Part shown: positions 7,664 through 15,269 of the stretch, piece by piece
Position numbering within the stretch: position 1 is the stretch's first letter
Layout of the letters: each line of letters begins with the position of its first letter
Source of the DNA: Martelella alba
Lineage (GTDB): Bacteria > Pseudomonadota > Alphaproteobacteria > Rhizobiales > Rhizobiaceae
Direction: 5' to 3'
Assembly: GCF_006516955.1 (NCBI RefSeq)
Contig: NZ_VHLG01000003.1
Span: 372,001 to 436,000, forward strand
DNA length: 64,000 nucleotides
Notes under the pieces: generated by a model
Told to the model about the DNA's origin: nothing
Seen by the model: the letters and a program-made list of their open reading frames with translations, nothing else
Databases searched by the model: none
Made by a program: the position numbers and the translations under genes

Positions 7664-8851
7664 ATGCTGAAAGATTTTTCCCTTCAGGGCCTTTTCATGG
7701 GGCTGCTGGTCGCCTTTGTCGGTTTTGCCAGTTCCTTTTCCGTTGTTCTGCAGGGGCTAGCCGGTGTCGGCGCTTCGCCGGCGGAGGCCGCATCGGGCCT
7801 GATGGCGCTTTCGATCGCCATGGGGCTGAGCGGCATTCTGATTTCCGCTGTCACGCGCATGCCGGTCAGCATCGCCTGGTCGACCCCGGGGGCGGCGCTT
7901 CTGGCAACGGCAGGCGTGCAACAGGGCGGTTTTGCCGATGCGGTGGGCGCCTTCCTCATTGCCAATGTGCTGATCATCATTGCCGGGCTGGTGCGCCCCG
8001 TCGGCCGCGCCATTTCCGCCATTCCCGCGCCGATTGCCAATGCCATGCTGGCCGGTGTTCTCTTAAGCCTCTGCCTGGCACCGGTCCAGGCTGTGTCCTT
8101 CAGTCCGCTGCTCGGTCTGCCGATCATTCTTGCCTGGGCTGTTGCCGGGGCCTTCAATCGCCTGCTGGCGGTTCCGGCAGCGCTTCTGGCCTTCGCGCTG
8201 GTGGTCATCTTCGGGGTCGATATTCCCGATGGTGCATGGGCCGGCATTGCCGAACAAATGGTGCCGCGCTTTGTCTGGGTGACGCCGCATTTCTCTTTGC
8301 AGGCAACCATCGCTGTCGCCCTGCCGCTCTTCATCGTTACCATGGCCTCGCAGAATATTCCCGGCATCGCGATCCTGAATATCAATGGCTATCGGCCTGA
8401 AGCCGGACGTCTGTTCTCGCTGACGGGCCTGTTTTCCGTCGTATCCGCGCCCTTTGGCGGTCATGGCATCAATCTCGCGGCAATCACGGCGGCCATGTGT
8501 GCCGGGCCGGATGCCAGTGCCGATCCGCAAAAACGCTACTGGTCCGCGATCATTGGCGGCGCTGGCTATGTTCTGCTTGGGCTGTTGAGCGGGCTGGTCG
8601 TTGCCCTTGTCAGTCTTGCGCCGACAATCCTGATCGAAGCCGTGGCAGGTCTTGCCCTGATTGGCGCATTGGGGGCATCGGCCATGGGCGCCTTCAAGGA
8701 GCCTGATGCGCGCGAAGCCGCTGCGGCGACCTTTCTGGCTGCCGCTTCGGGGGCAAGCTTCTTCGGTATTTCCGGTGCCTTCTGGGGGCTGGTCGCCGGT
8801 CTTGCTGTGATGGGTATGAAACGTGGCGTTGAAAAAATGAAGGCCGGATAG
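7664..8851 (+). CDS. BenE-family benzoate/H+ symporter-like transporter
   Basis: This is a polytopic membrane protein of 395 residues from the ATG at 7664 (MLKDFSLQG). An in-frame TTG at 7619 would add 15 residues without improving the family fit. It contains about 11-12 hydrophobic segments and the BenE signatures SFSVVLQGLAGVGASPAEA and MPVSIAWSTPGAALLAT near the N terminus, with APFGGHGINLAAITAAMC in the second half. The type member BenE imports benzoate with protons; no aromatic catabolic genes are close, so the substrate is unassigned. The gene appears monocistronic, and its ribosome site is weak. Confidence 0.88.
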   Translation: MLKDFSLQGLFMGLLVAFVGFASSFSVVLQGLAGVGASPAEAASGLMALSIAMGLSGILISAVTRMPVSIAWSTPGAALLATAGVQQGGFADAVGAFLIANVLIIIAGLVRPVGRAISAIPAPIANAMLAGVLLSLCLAPVQAVSFSPLLGLPIILAWAVAGAFNRLLAVPAALLAFALVVIFGVDIPDGAWAGIAEQMVPRFVWVTPHFSLQATIAVALPLFIVTMASQNIPGIAILNINGYRPEAGRLFSLTGLFSVVSAPFGGHGINLAAITAAMCAGPDASADPQKRYWSAIIGGAGYVLLGLLSGLVVALVSLAPTILIEAVAGLALIGALGASAMGAFKEPDAREAAAATFLAAASGASFFGISGAFWGLVAGLAVMGMKRGVEKMKAG

Positions 8852-8950
8852 TGAATAGGGATTGCACGGCGCGGACGTTCATTGCCAATTCATGGTAAAG
8901 AAAATATGACTTTAAACTGTCTTCAGGAATAAACGGTTCCAAACGATCAC

Positions 8951-9394
8951 ATGGGGGTGAGATTGGTTTCGAAGCTGTTGAAAATTTTAAGTGTTTGCGC
9001 TGTCACAGCGATGCTGTCGGGTTGCGTTGTTGAATCGGGCGTTGGCGTTGGTGTTGACTATGGCTGGGGCTATATGCCCTATGGCGAATATTCTCCCTTT
9101 TATGCTGGTAATCCTTATCCTTGGCTGGTGCCGCCGGGGCAGCCCTGGCCCGGACACGGGCCGGATCCACGCCCTGGTCATCACCCACCCGGGCCGAATG
9201 GTGGGAGACCGCCCGGGGGGGCGCGGCCGGGTGGGCCGGGCGGCGGGCCGCGCCCGCATGTGCCAATGGGGCCGGGGCCGGAAATCCCGCATGGTGCGGG
9301 TGGTTTCCATGGTGGCAATTTCGGTGGTGGCAATCTCGGCGGTGGTCGTATTGGCGGTGGCGGCTTCCATGGCGGCGGCGGCTTTCATCGATAA
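8951..9394 (+). CDS. Gly/Pro/His-rich lipoprotein of unknown function
   Basis: A 147-residue ORF with a lipoprotein signal: a basic start, a hydrophobic stretch and lipobox LSGC (Cys near residue 26), so the mature protein should be lipid-anchored. The rest is low complexity: a Tyr-rich segment (GWGYMPYGEYSPFY), a Pro/Gly block with GHGPDPRPGHHPPG, and a C-terminal Gly/His tail built on FHGGNFGGGN-like units. I recognise no domain. Such tails can bind metal or cell-wall polymers, but that is speculation. The start ATG at 8951 is followed by a GTG that could also serve. It stands alone upstream of the leu attenuator. Confidence 0.7.
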   Translation: MGVRLVSKLLKILSVCAVTAMLSGCVVESGVGVGVDYGWGYMPYGEYSPFYAGNPYPWLVPPGQPWPGHGPDPRPGHHPPGPNGGRPPGGARPGGPGGGPRPHVPMGPGPEIPHGAGGFHGGNFGGGNLGGGRIGGGGFHGGGGFHR

Positions 9395-9509
9395 TAATAT
9401 CGCTGGTGCAAGGCGGTGTCGGCTGCCTTGTTCCGCCGGTTTGCCTCAGTTTTTGCCTGTTTTCTGACGTTTCTGCCCTATGGTTGTGCAGCCTGTTCCA
9501 AAATTCGGA

Positions 9510-9538
9510 TTGCAAAGCTGACCGCTTGCGGCTATGAA
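9510..9538 (+). promoter_or_regulatory. Predicted sigma-70 promoter of leuL-leuA
   Basis: TTGCAA (9510-9515) and TATGAA (9533-9538) are 17 bp apart. The expected transcription start, about 7 bases on, is at or next to the ATG of the leader ORF at 9546, so this mRNA should also be leaderless. Confidence 0.6.
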
Positions 9539-9545
9539 GCCTCTC

Positions 9546-9671
9546 ATGAACACGTTGACGAACCAGTTTCCGGCCTTTATGCCGCCTGCGGTTGATACCG
9601 CCGGCGCCGGTTCTGACGTTCTTCAGACGCTCCTTCTTCTCGACCTTACGCGCGGTTGCCGGGTCCGTTGA
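9546..9671 (+). CDS. leuL: leu leader peptide (attenuator peptide)
   Basis: A 41-residue ORF that ends with VLQTLLLLDLTRGCRVR: four Leu codons in a row at 9630-9641, with further Leu codons at 9621 and 9645. The TGA at 9669-9671 overlaps the first arm of the attenuator hairpin. The position, 137 bases before leuA, and the Leu-codon cluster are what a leucine-sensing attenuator needs: stalling at scarce Leu-tRNA would keep the downstream hairpin open. A shorter start at the internal ATG 9579 is possible. Comparative work has described leader peptides ahead of leuA in alphaproteobacteria. There is no Shine-Dalgarno sequence upstream of 9546. Confidence 0.82.
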   Translation: MNTLTNQFPAFMPPAVDTAGAGSDVLQTLLLLDLTRGCRVR

Positions 9672-9717
9672 GGAGCGCCCGGCGGCCGAAACCGCCTGGG
9701 CTTATAAAGCGCTCCTC
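9670..9717 (+). terminator. leu attenuator hairpin
   Basis: Outer arms GAGGAGCGC (9670-9678) and GCGCTCCTC (9709-9717) are perfectly complementary. They enclose a second stem, CCCGGCGG (9678-9685) with CCGCCTGGG (9692-9700). The T-run behind it is weak (AATTTT near 9738), so it may be a pausing or Rho-assisted attenuator rather than a classic intrinsic terminator. Confidence 0.65.
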
Positions 9718-9808
9718 GCTGAAATCTCCTGAAACAGAATTTTAAGAGACTGATCCGGTCCGGCACAGATATGTGCATGTGACACCGGGCGCATCGAAGG
9801 ACGAGAAA

Positions 9809-11521
9809 ATGAACAAGAGTGTCAATATCATCCGCAAGGGCATGCCTTCCGCTTCCAGCAAGTACCAGCCTTACGGACAGATCAACCTGACCGATCGCAC
9901 CTGGCCGTCGAGGCGGATCGACAAGGCGCCGATCTGGTGTTCGGTCGATCTGCGTGATGGCAATCAGGCGCTGGTTGATCCGATGGGCCATGATCGCAAG
10001 GCGCGCATGTTCCATATGCTGCTGGATATGGGCTTCAAGGAAATCGAGATCGGTTTCCCCTCCGCCTCGCAGACGGATTTCGACTTTGCCCGCTGGTGTG
10101 TGGAAGAAAGTGGCGTTGGCGACGATGTCTCTCTGCAGGTTCTGGTGCAGTGCCGGCCGGAGCTGATCACCCGCACATTCGAGGCGCTGGAAGGCGCCAA
10201 CAGGCCGATTGTCCATTTCTACAATTCCACCAGCGAGCTGCAGCGCCGCGTTGTCTTTGGCAAGGATGTTGCCGGCATTCGCCAGATTGCCGTCGATGCC
10301 GCCAAGATGATCACCGATATGGCGGAAAAGGCTGGCGGTGGCTATCGCTTTGAATATTCACCGGAAAGCTTTACTGGCACGGAGCTGGATGTGGCGCTGG
10401 ATGTCTGCAATGCGGTGATCGCCGAGGTTAAGCCGACGCCCGACAACAAGCTGATCATCAACCTGCCTTCGACGGTCGAGATGTCGACGCCGAATATCTA
10501 TGCCGATCAGATCGAGTGGATGTGCCGCAATCTGGACAATCGCGAAAACCTGATCATCTCCGTTCATCCGCATAATGACCGTGGAACGGGCATTGCTGCT
10601 GCCGAGCTGGGGCTGATGGCTGGTGCCGACCGCGTTGAAGGCACGCTGTTTGGCAATGGCGAGCGTACCGGCAATGTCGATATCGTCACCCTGGCGCTGA
10701 ACATGTTCACGCAAGGGGTCGACCCGGAACTGGATTGCTCCGATATCGAGCGAATGAAGGCTGTCTACGAATATTCCAACCAGATGGTGATCCCTGAGCG
10801 TCACCCTTATGTCGGCGAGCTGGTCTATACCGCCTTTTCCGGTTCGCATCAGGATGCCATCAACAAGGGCATGAAGGCGATCCGCGTTGCCAACAAACCG
10901 CAATGGGAAGTGCCGTATCTGCCGATCGATCCGCAGGATGTCGGGCGTAGTTATGAGGCGATCATTCGCATCAACTCGCAGTCCGGCAAGGGCGGTATCG
11001 CCTATATTCTGCAGCAGGACTACGGCATTCACATGCCGCGTGGCCTGCAGGTGGAGTTCCGCGAGCATATCCAGAAGATCACCGATGAAGAGGGGCGCGA
11101 ACTGCCCTCGAGGCGGATTTACGAAGAGTTCATCAACTATTATGTTGAGCAGCCGGAAGCCCGGATTAAATTCGTCGATCATCACACCTATCCGCAGGGT
11201 GATGCCAGGGGCGTGCGTATGGTGACGGCCGAGATCACCGATGGCGGTGTCACAAAGCGCATTGATGCCCAGGGCAACGGCCCGGTCGACGGATTTATCA
11301 ATGCGCTCTCGTCCTATCTGGGCGTGAAGCTGAGTGTTGCCGATTATTCGGAGCATTCCATGCATGAGGGCTCTGACGCCCGGGCGATTTCCTATGTTGA
11401 TGTCGCCTATGCGGGCGGTCATCTCTATGGCGTCGGCGTTAACACCAATATCGTAGCCGCATCGCTGGAAGCGATCGTTTCCGCTGCCAACCACATTTTG
11501 AAGATGCGTGCGGCAGATTGA
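9809..11521 (+). CDS. leuA: 2-isopropylmalate synthase
   Basis: LeuA condenses acetyl-CoA with 2-ketoisovalerate, the first step of leucine synthesis. The 570-residue length marks the long (type 2) LeuA group. The N-terminal TIM barrel starts with WCSVDLRDGNQAL (catalytic Arg, metal Asp) and contains the metal-binding HPHNDRGTGIAAAE and GNGERTGNVD motifs. The last 130 residues are the LeuA allosteric domain that binds leucine. The start is taken as the ATG at 9809 after GAAGGACGAG; a GTG at 9773 is open but unsupported. Transcription should be controlled by the leuL attenuator. A terminator follows at 11549. Confidence 0.96.
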   Translation: MNKSVNIIRKGMPSASSKYQPYGQINLTDRTWPSRRIDKAPIWCSVDLRDGNQALVDPMGHDRKARMFHMLLDMGFKEIEIGFPSASQTDFDFARWCVEESGVGDDVSLQVLVQCRPELITRTFEALEGANRPIVHFYNSTSELQRRVVFGKDVAGIRQIAVDAAKMITDMAEKAGGGYRFEYSPESFTGTELDVALDVCNAVIAEVKPTPDNKLIINLPSTVEMSTPNIYADQIEWMCRNLDNRENLIISVHPHNDRGTGIAAAELGLMAGADRVEGTLFGNGERTGNVDIVTLALNMFTQGVDPELDCSDIERMKAVYEYSNQMVIPERHPYVGELVYTAFSGSHQDAINKGMKAIRVANKPQWEVPYLPIDPQDVGRSYEAIIRINSQSGKGGIAYILQQDYGIHMPRGLQVEFREHIQKITDEEGRELPSRRIYEEFINYYVEQPEARIKFVDHHTYPQGDARGVRMVTAEITDGGVTKRIDAQGNGPVDGFINALSSYLGVKLSVADYSEHSMHEGSDARAISYVDVAYAGGHLYGVGVNTNIVAASLEAIVSAANHILKMRAAD

Positions 11522-11548
11522 CCGCTATAAATGGTGCAGGACTGAAAG

Positions 11549-11575
11549 ACCCCGGCTGGCAACAGTCGGGGTTTG
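11549..11575 (+). terminator. Terminator after leuA
   Basis: A ten-base stem, ACCCCGGCTG / CAGTCGGGGT, with a GCAA tetraloop is followed by a short TTG. It is 28 bases past the leuA stop. Confidence 0.75.
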
Positions 11576-11609
11576 TCATGCTGGCAAAAGCGATGAAGAG
11601 TTGGATGCT

Positions 11610-12260
11610 TCAGAAGCTCAGATAGGCCGATTTGGCGATTTCAGAAATTTCGGCATCTGAAGAGGGGGCGACCACGGCGTAGAGCGCTGCATTTCCCTGC
11701 CACCAGGCAATGCCGAGATCGTCACGGATTGTCTCGTTGATCTCGGTGATCGGATGATCCTTGGAGGCAGATCGGGCGATGGCGAAAACCGAAAAGGATT
11801 CTCCGCTTGGCTTGCGGTAGAAAAGTTCGGCGCCGGGCAGCCGGTTGATCGAGATGATCCTTACGCCTTCGAAAATGACGTTCTTGTCCGCAAAGGCCGG
11901 GATCTGCATATCCAGTCCGGTCGTGCGGTTCATGAGATCATGAACGGTAGCCGGATCATCCGGCCCGACATCCATCAACGGCTTGTAGCCGCGTCCGAAC
12001 AGCCTGAAGGAAACGCAGATTTCATCCAGCCAGTCGATACCATTCTCAACCGGAAGGCTGAGATTTGGCGTTGCCGGTACGGTTTCACGCGATACGCCAA
12101 GGCCGATTGCCGCCCCCATGCCGAGGCACAGAAACGCCACCAGCCCGGTCGCCAGAAGGGCGCGGCCGGAGCGTCGTTTCGTATTTTTGATTCTGCGCTC
12201 AGAAAGTGCGACGTCCATATTCCAAAGCTCAAAGTCCGGAGGCGCTTCAGGCGGGCTCAC
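11610..12260 (-). CDS. Membrane-anchored protein resembling the periplasmic part of anti-sigma factors
   Basis: A 216-residue protein with a cytoplasmic N terminus (about 32 residues, basic end KNTKRR), one transmembrane helix at about 33-55 and a 160-residue extracytoplasmic domain. The latter has the pattern seen in RsiW-like anti-sigma C termini: a VRIISINRLPGAELFYR strand pair and a late WWQGNAALYAVVAP segment. The Cys/His zinc anti-sigma domain is missing and no ECF sigma gene is next to it, so it may instead be a solitary sensor or a decayed anti-sigma factor. It starts with GTG at 12260; an ATG 14 codons in is an alternative. It faces leuA tail to tail. Confidence 0.65.
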   Translation of the reverse strand: MSPPEAPPDFELWNMDVALSERRIKNTKRRSGRALLATGLVAFLCLGMGAAIGLGVSRETVPATPNLSLPVENGIDWLDEICVSFRLFGRGYKPLMDVGPDDPATVHDLMNRTTGLDMQIPAFADKNVIFEGVRIISINRLPGAELFYRKPSGESFSVFAIARSASKDHPITEINETIRDDLGIAWWQGNAALYAVVAPSSDAEISEIAKSAYLSF

Positions 12261-12569
12261 GTCCGGATCATCATTGTTCCCGTATCACTTGTTGCGCTGA
12301 TATTGGCCTCGCTCTTGGATTCGGGCAAGAGCCTTTCGATATCATTTTTCATGATATCATTCAGCACACGGAAACATGGCAAATTCGGGTCGACCTGTGA
12401 AAAAAACTTGCGTCAATATCGGATTTCTCCCCATATTTCTTGCAGTTCTGACTGTCACACGAAACAGTACATTGCATGATATCCAGCGATGGGAATCGGA
12501 GCGCCCGTTGTTTTTTGTATTCCGCTCCGCTGAAGCTGCTGCATGGCAGCTCAAACGATTTGGTTGGTT
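12261..12569. other. Intergenic region between divergent genes, with a perfect dyad
   Basis: About 309 bp separate the anti-sigma-like gene from the TetR gene. The stretch is AT-richer than its surroundings and carries the 8-bp dyad at 12338-12358. I find no convincing ORF or RNA gene in it. Confidence 0.5.
12338..12358. promoter_or_regulatory. Perfect 8-bp inverted repeat, candidate TetR operator
   Basis: GATATCAT - TTTTC - ATGATATC, a 21-bp site in the divergent intergenic region upstream of the TetR-family gene. Its length and symmetry suit a TetR dimer and suggest autoregulation, but this is inference from position. Confidence 0.4.
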
Positions 12570-13223
12570 ATGACTGAAGTTTTGCAGGGAGCTGCTGCCA
12601 CTCGCCAGGCACTGATCTCCACGGCGCTCAAACTATTTGGCGAGTTCGGCTATAATGCGGTGTCCACCCGGCAGATCGCGGATATGGCCAATGCGAATAT
12701 AGGTAGCATTGCCTATCACTTCGGCGGCAAGCCGGGCCTGATGCGGGCTTGCGCCAAATATGTCATCGCAGTGATGGAGCAGCAATTCGGTCACTCCGCT
12801 CTCGATCCCATCCCTGAGGATATCACCCGGGCGGAGGCGCGTAAGGAATTGCTCGACAGTCTGCCGATCCTGATCACCAAGATCACCGATCGTCAGGACG
12901 CAGAGCAGATTTCGGCCTTCATGATGCGTCATATCTCCCAGCCGGGCGAGGCCTATGATATTCTCTATGAAGAATTTCTGCAGCCTTTGCAGATCCGGCT
13001 TTCGACGCTGATCGGCCGTGCAACCGGCCGCGATCCGGCAAGCGAGGAAGTGCGGGTGCTCACCTTCACCATGATGGGACAGTCGACCTATCTTCGTCAG
13101 TGCAAGCATACGGTCAAGCGCAGCCTTGGCTGGGAACAGCTTGGTCCCGACGAGGGCAAGATGCTGCTCAAGGTGCTGGAGACGAATTTCAACGCGCTGA
13201 TCGACGCCTATAGCGTCGATTGA
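12570..13223 (+). CDS. TetR/AcrR regulator, CecR-like
   Basis: A 217-residue repressor. Residues about 10-60 form the TetR helix-turn-helix (LKLFGEFGYNAVSTRQIADM and NIGSIAYHFGGKPGLMRAC). The C-terminal ligand domain has the features of the CecR (YbiH) group: MMRHISQPGEAYDILYEEF and later LTFTMMGQSTYLRQ. CecR relatives control drug-efflux genes and respond to small drug-like molecules. No efflux gene is adjacent, so the target is unknown; the dyad at 12338-12358 is a candidate autoregulatory site. The start is uncertain: the ATG at 12570 was chosen because the protein then begins just ahead of the helix-turn-helix; the ATG at 12543 adds nine residues. Confidence 0.88.
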   Translation: MTEVLQGAAATRQALISTALKLFGEFGYNAVSTRQIADMANANIGSIAYHFGGKPGLMRACAKYVIAVMEQQFGHSALDPIPEDITRAEARKELLDSLPILITKITDRQDAEQISAFMMRHISQPGEAYDILYEEFLQPLQIRLSTLIGRATGRDPASEEVRVLTFTMMGQSTYLRQCKHTVKRSLGWEQLGPDEGKMLLKVLETNFNALIDAYSVD

Positions 13224-13243
13224 GCGTAAGCGCGCATTCAGGG

Positions 13244-14170
13244 TCATGGCCAGGCATAGCGAAATTCATTTTCTGCTTCGAAGATACCGCTGTCGCCCGA
13301 CAGGCCGTGACGGGTGCAGGTGAAGCTGTAGGCACCGGCCGTCCCGGCAATTCTGATCAGATTGAATGCGGAGGGCGGTTTTTTCCCGCCTGGCCCCTGA
13401 CCGGCAGCGGCAATACCGATCACCGGTGTCTTGCCTCTGGGCGTCTCGATAAAATTGATCGTGTTCAGATGGGTGTGGCCGTGTAGCACAAGCTCGCAAC
13501 CGCCCGTGGAGATGGCGGCGGCGAAACGCCTTATGCCGATGAGGCGTTTGTGGCGGCTGGCGGCGCCCTTGATCGGTGGATGGTGGATCATCACCACCCT
13601 GAACAGGCCTTCCTCACCGGCTTTCTTCAAAAGCTCCGCCGTCGCGCGCGCCTGCTTTTTGCCGAAGGTGCCGATGGCGAGGAAAGGCGGTGAGGCAATC
13701 GCGCTGGAGCAGCCGATCAGCGCCACCGGTCCGCGCCGCCTGATATAGGGGAAGAACTGCTGTTCGTCGCGACGGCTGCGCGGCTGGGCGGCATCGCCCG
13801 CCATGAACGGGCGCCAGGCCTCATTCACGCGCGCATAGGCACCAGCAACATAGGCATCGTGATTGCCCGGAATCAGCGAAACTTGGTGTGGGTCGCCAAC
13901 GCTTTCCAGCCATCGGGCAGCATTGTCGATTTCCGTGTGGGTTGCAAGGTTGACCAGATCACCGGTGATGGCGAGATGATCGGGATGCTGGTCGGCAATC
14001 GCCAACAGCAATTGCTCGACCGTGTCGCCCTTGTGGTGGCGCGCCCGGTTTCTGTGCCAGTTGATATAGCCGGTAATCCGCTTGGAGAAGAGCTCGCGCG
14101 GCGACACCCGCGGCAACGGGCCAAGATGGGCGTCGGAAATATGGGCCAGAGTGAACATGGCCTCTGTCAT
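13244..14170 (-). CDS. Calcineurin-like metallophosphoesterase
   Basis: A 308-residue phosphoesterase with the full metal-site motif series: HISDAHLGP, ITGDLVNLATH, IPGNHDAY, VVMIHHPP and LHGHTHLNT. These bind a di-metal centre that hydrolyses phosphomono- or diesters; the natural substrate of this rhizobial group is not known to me. After the nuclease-like core there is a small C-terminal beta region. The start is given as the ATG at 14170; the ATG at 14158 (MFTLAHIS) fits relatives equally well, and neither has a good ribosome site. It ends 20 bases from the TetR gene (convergent) and is divergent from ahpD. Confidence 0.9.
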   Translation of the reverse strand: MTEAMFTLAHISDAHLGPLPRVSPRELFSKRITGYINWHRNRARHHKGDTVEQLLLAIADQHPDHLAITGDLVNLATHTEIDNAARWLESVGDPHQVSLIPGNHDAYVAGAYARVNEAWRPFMAGDAAQPRSRRDEQQFFPYIRRRGPVALIGCSSAIASPPFLAIGTFGKKQARATAELLKKAGEEGLFRVVMIHHPPIKGAASRHKRLIGIRRFAAAISTGGCELVLHGHTHLNTINFIETPRGKTPVIGIAAAGQGPGGKKPPSAFNLIRIAGTAGAYSFTCTRHGLSGDSGIFEAENEFRYAWP

Positions 14171-14246
14171 AACGATGCGATTGCGTTGCGGCAAGCTCGC
14201 TCTGCCGTGTCGCAGGTACGGTAAGGGACTTGACGGATCTTGTAAT

Positions 14247-14284
14247 AAGGATATTTAATATCCTTAAGGATGTATAATATCCTT
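14247..14284. promoter_or_regulatory. Two tandem 19-bp dyads, probable Rrf2 operators
   Basis: AAGGATATTTAATATCCTT (14247-14265) and AAGGATGTATAATATCCTT (14266-14284) lie directly end to end. They cover the expected -10 region of a promoter whose -35 is TTGACG (14230-14235), and end 21 bases before the ahpD ATG. A repressor bound here would block the promoter. The co-transcribed rrf2 gene is the obvious candidate. Confidence 0.8.
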
Positions 14285-14305
14285 AATTAAGATCAGGAGA
14301 TAACG

Positions 14306-14794
14306 ATGACACGCCCAGACTATCAAAAACTCGCGCCGGATCTGGTCAAAGCCTATTACGGCTTCAGCGCCAGAGTGACAGGTAAATCCGTTGAGCCCAC
14401 GACCAGGCATCTGATCGATCTCAGGATTTCGCAGATCAACGGTTGCGCCTTCTGTACCGATATGCACAGCAAGGAGGCAAAGATTGACGGGGAGGGGGAG
14501 CTGCGGCTCTACCATCTGCCTGTCTGGCGTGACTCTCCGCTGTTTTCAGCGCGTGAGCGTGCGGCATTGGCCTTTGCCGAGGCACTGACCGAGATTGCTG
14601 GCCATGATGAGATCGATGCAGCCTATCAGGCGCTGCAGGCAGAATTCAGCGATGCCGAGATCGCAGAATTGACCTTCATGGTGGTATCGATTAACGGGTG
14701 GAACCGTATTGGAATTGCCTATCAGAGTGTTCCGGGATCGCTTGACGCACTTTACGGTCTCGATAAGGCCGGACTGGGATTGGATGCAGCTTAG
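14306..14794 (+). CDS. AhpD-like alkylhydroperoxidase (carboxymuconolactone decarboxylase family)
   Basis: A 162-residue, all-helical CMD-family protein with the peroxidase signature NGCAFCTDMHSKEA: redox Cys47 and Cys50 plus His54. AhpD-type proteins reduce peroxides or act as thiol redox partners; this subgroup is often called carboxymuconolactone decarboxylase although it lacks decarboxylase function. The start is the ATG at 14306 after CAGGAGATAACG. Its stop overlaps the start of the Rrf2 gene by 11 bases, so the two are one translationally coupled operon, controlled by the dyads at 14247-14284. A role in oxidative, nitrosative or thiol stress is inferred from this pairing. Confidence 0.9.
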   Translation: MTRPDYQKLAPDLVKAYYGFSARVTGKSVEPTTRHLIDLRISQINGCAFCTDMHSKEAKIDGEGELRLYHLPVWRDSPLFSARERAALAFAEALTEIAGHDEIDAAYQALQAEFSDAEIAELTFMVVSINGWNRIGIAYQSVPGSLDALYGLDKAGLGLDAA

Positions 14795-15269
14795 AAATCA
14801 GGTCGAATGGGTCTTGCATTGTGCGGCGGTTCTGGCTGGCGCACCGTCGCATGTCTATCTGCCGACAAAAACCCTTGCCGCATTTCACGGCATTCCAAAG
14901 GAATATCTGTCCAAGGCCTTGCAGGCACTGTCGCAGGCGGGACTGGTGGAAAGCACACTAGGCCCGTCTGGTGGCTATCGTCTGGCAAAGCCGGCTGACG
15001 ATATTTCATTTCTGGATGTTGTCGAAGCCGTCGAAGGCAAGGCGCCGCTGTTTGCCTGTCGCAATATCCGCGACAATAATCCATGCTTGCCCAAGGGCCA
15101 CTGTTCGACCGGGATCTGTCCGGTCGCTCGTGTCATGCTTGCCGCTGACCGCGCTTGGCGCGACAGCCTGGCCGCCGTCAGCCTGGCGACACTGAGACGC
15201 GACGTCGAGGCCGACGTCGCGTCCGATATTCTGAAGTGTAGCGCCGATTGGCTGGAGCAAAACCGCTAG
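14784..15269 (+). CDS. Rrf2-family transcriptional regulator
   Basis: A 161-residue regulator with an N-terminal winged helix (KALQALSQAGLVESTLGPSGGYRL, here shortened in sense: the wing GPSGGYRLAKP is typical) and a Cys-rich loop: Cys92, 101, 107 and 112. Rrf2 members such as NsrR and IscR carry iron-sulfur clusters on three Cys in this loop; the spacing here (8-5-4 residues) differs, so a cluster or a thiol switch are both possible. It starts at an ATG inside the ahpD gene. It likely represses ahpD and itself through the tandem dyads upstream. Its TAG shares two bases with the stop codon of the convergent reductase gene. Confidence 0.9.
   Translation: MQLRNQVEWVLHCAAVLAGAPSHVYLPTKTLAAFHGIPKEYLSKALQALSQAGLVESTLGPSGGYRLAKPADDISFLDVVEAVEGKAPLFACRNIRDNNPCLPKGHCSTGICPVARVMLAADRAWRDSLAAVSLATLRRDVEADVASDILKCSADWLEQNR

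Noticed and set aside
10358-11494. 378-residue minus-strand frame
   Set aside because: It is a shadow of leuA; no ribosome site and no recognisable domain.
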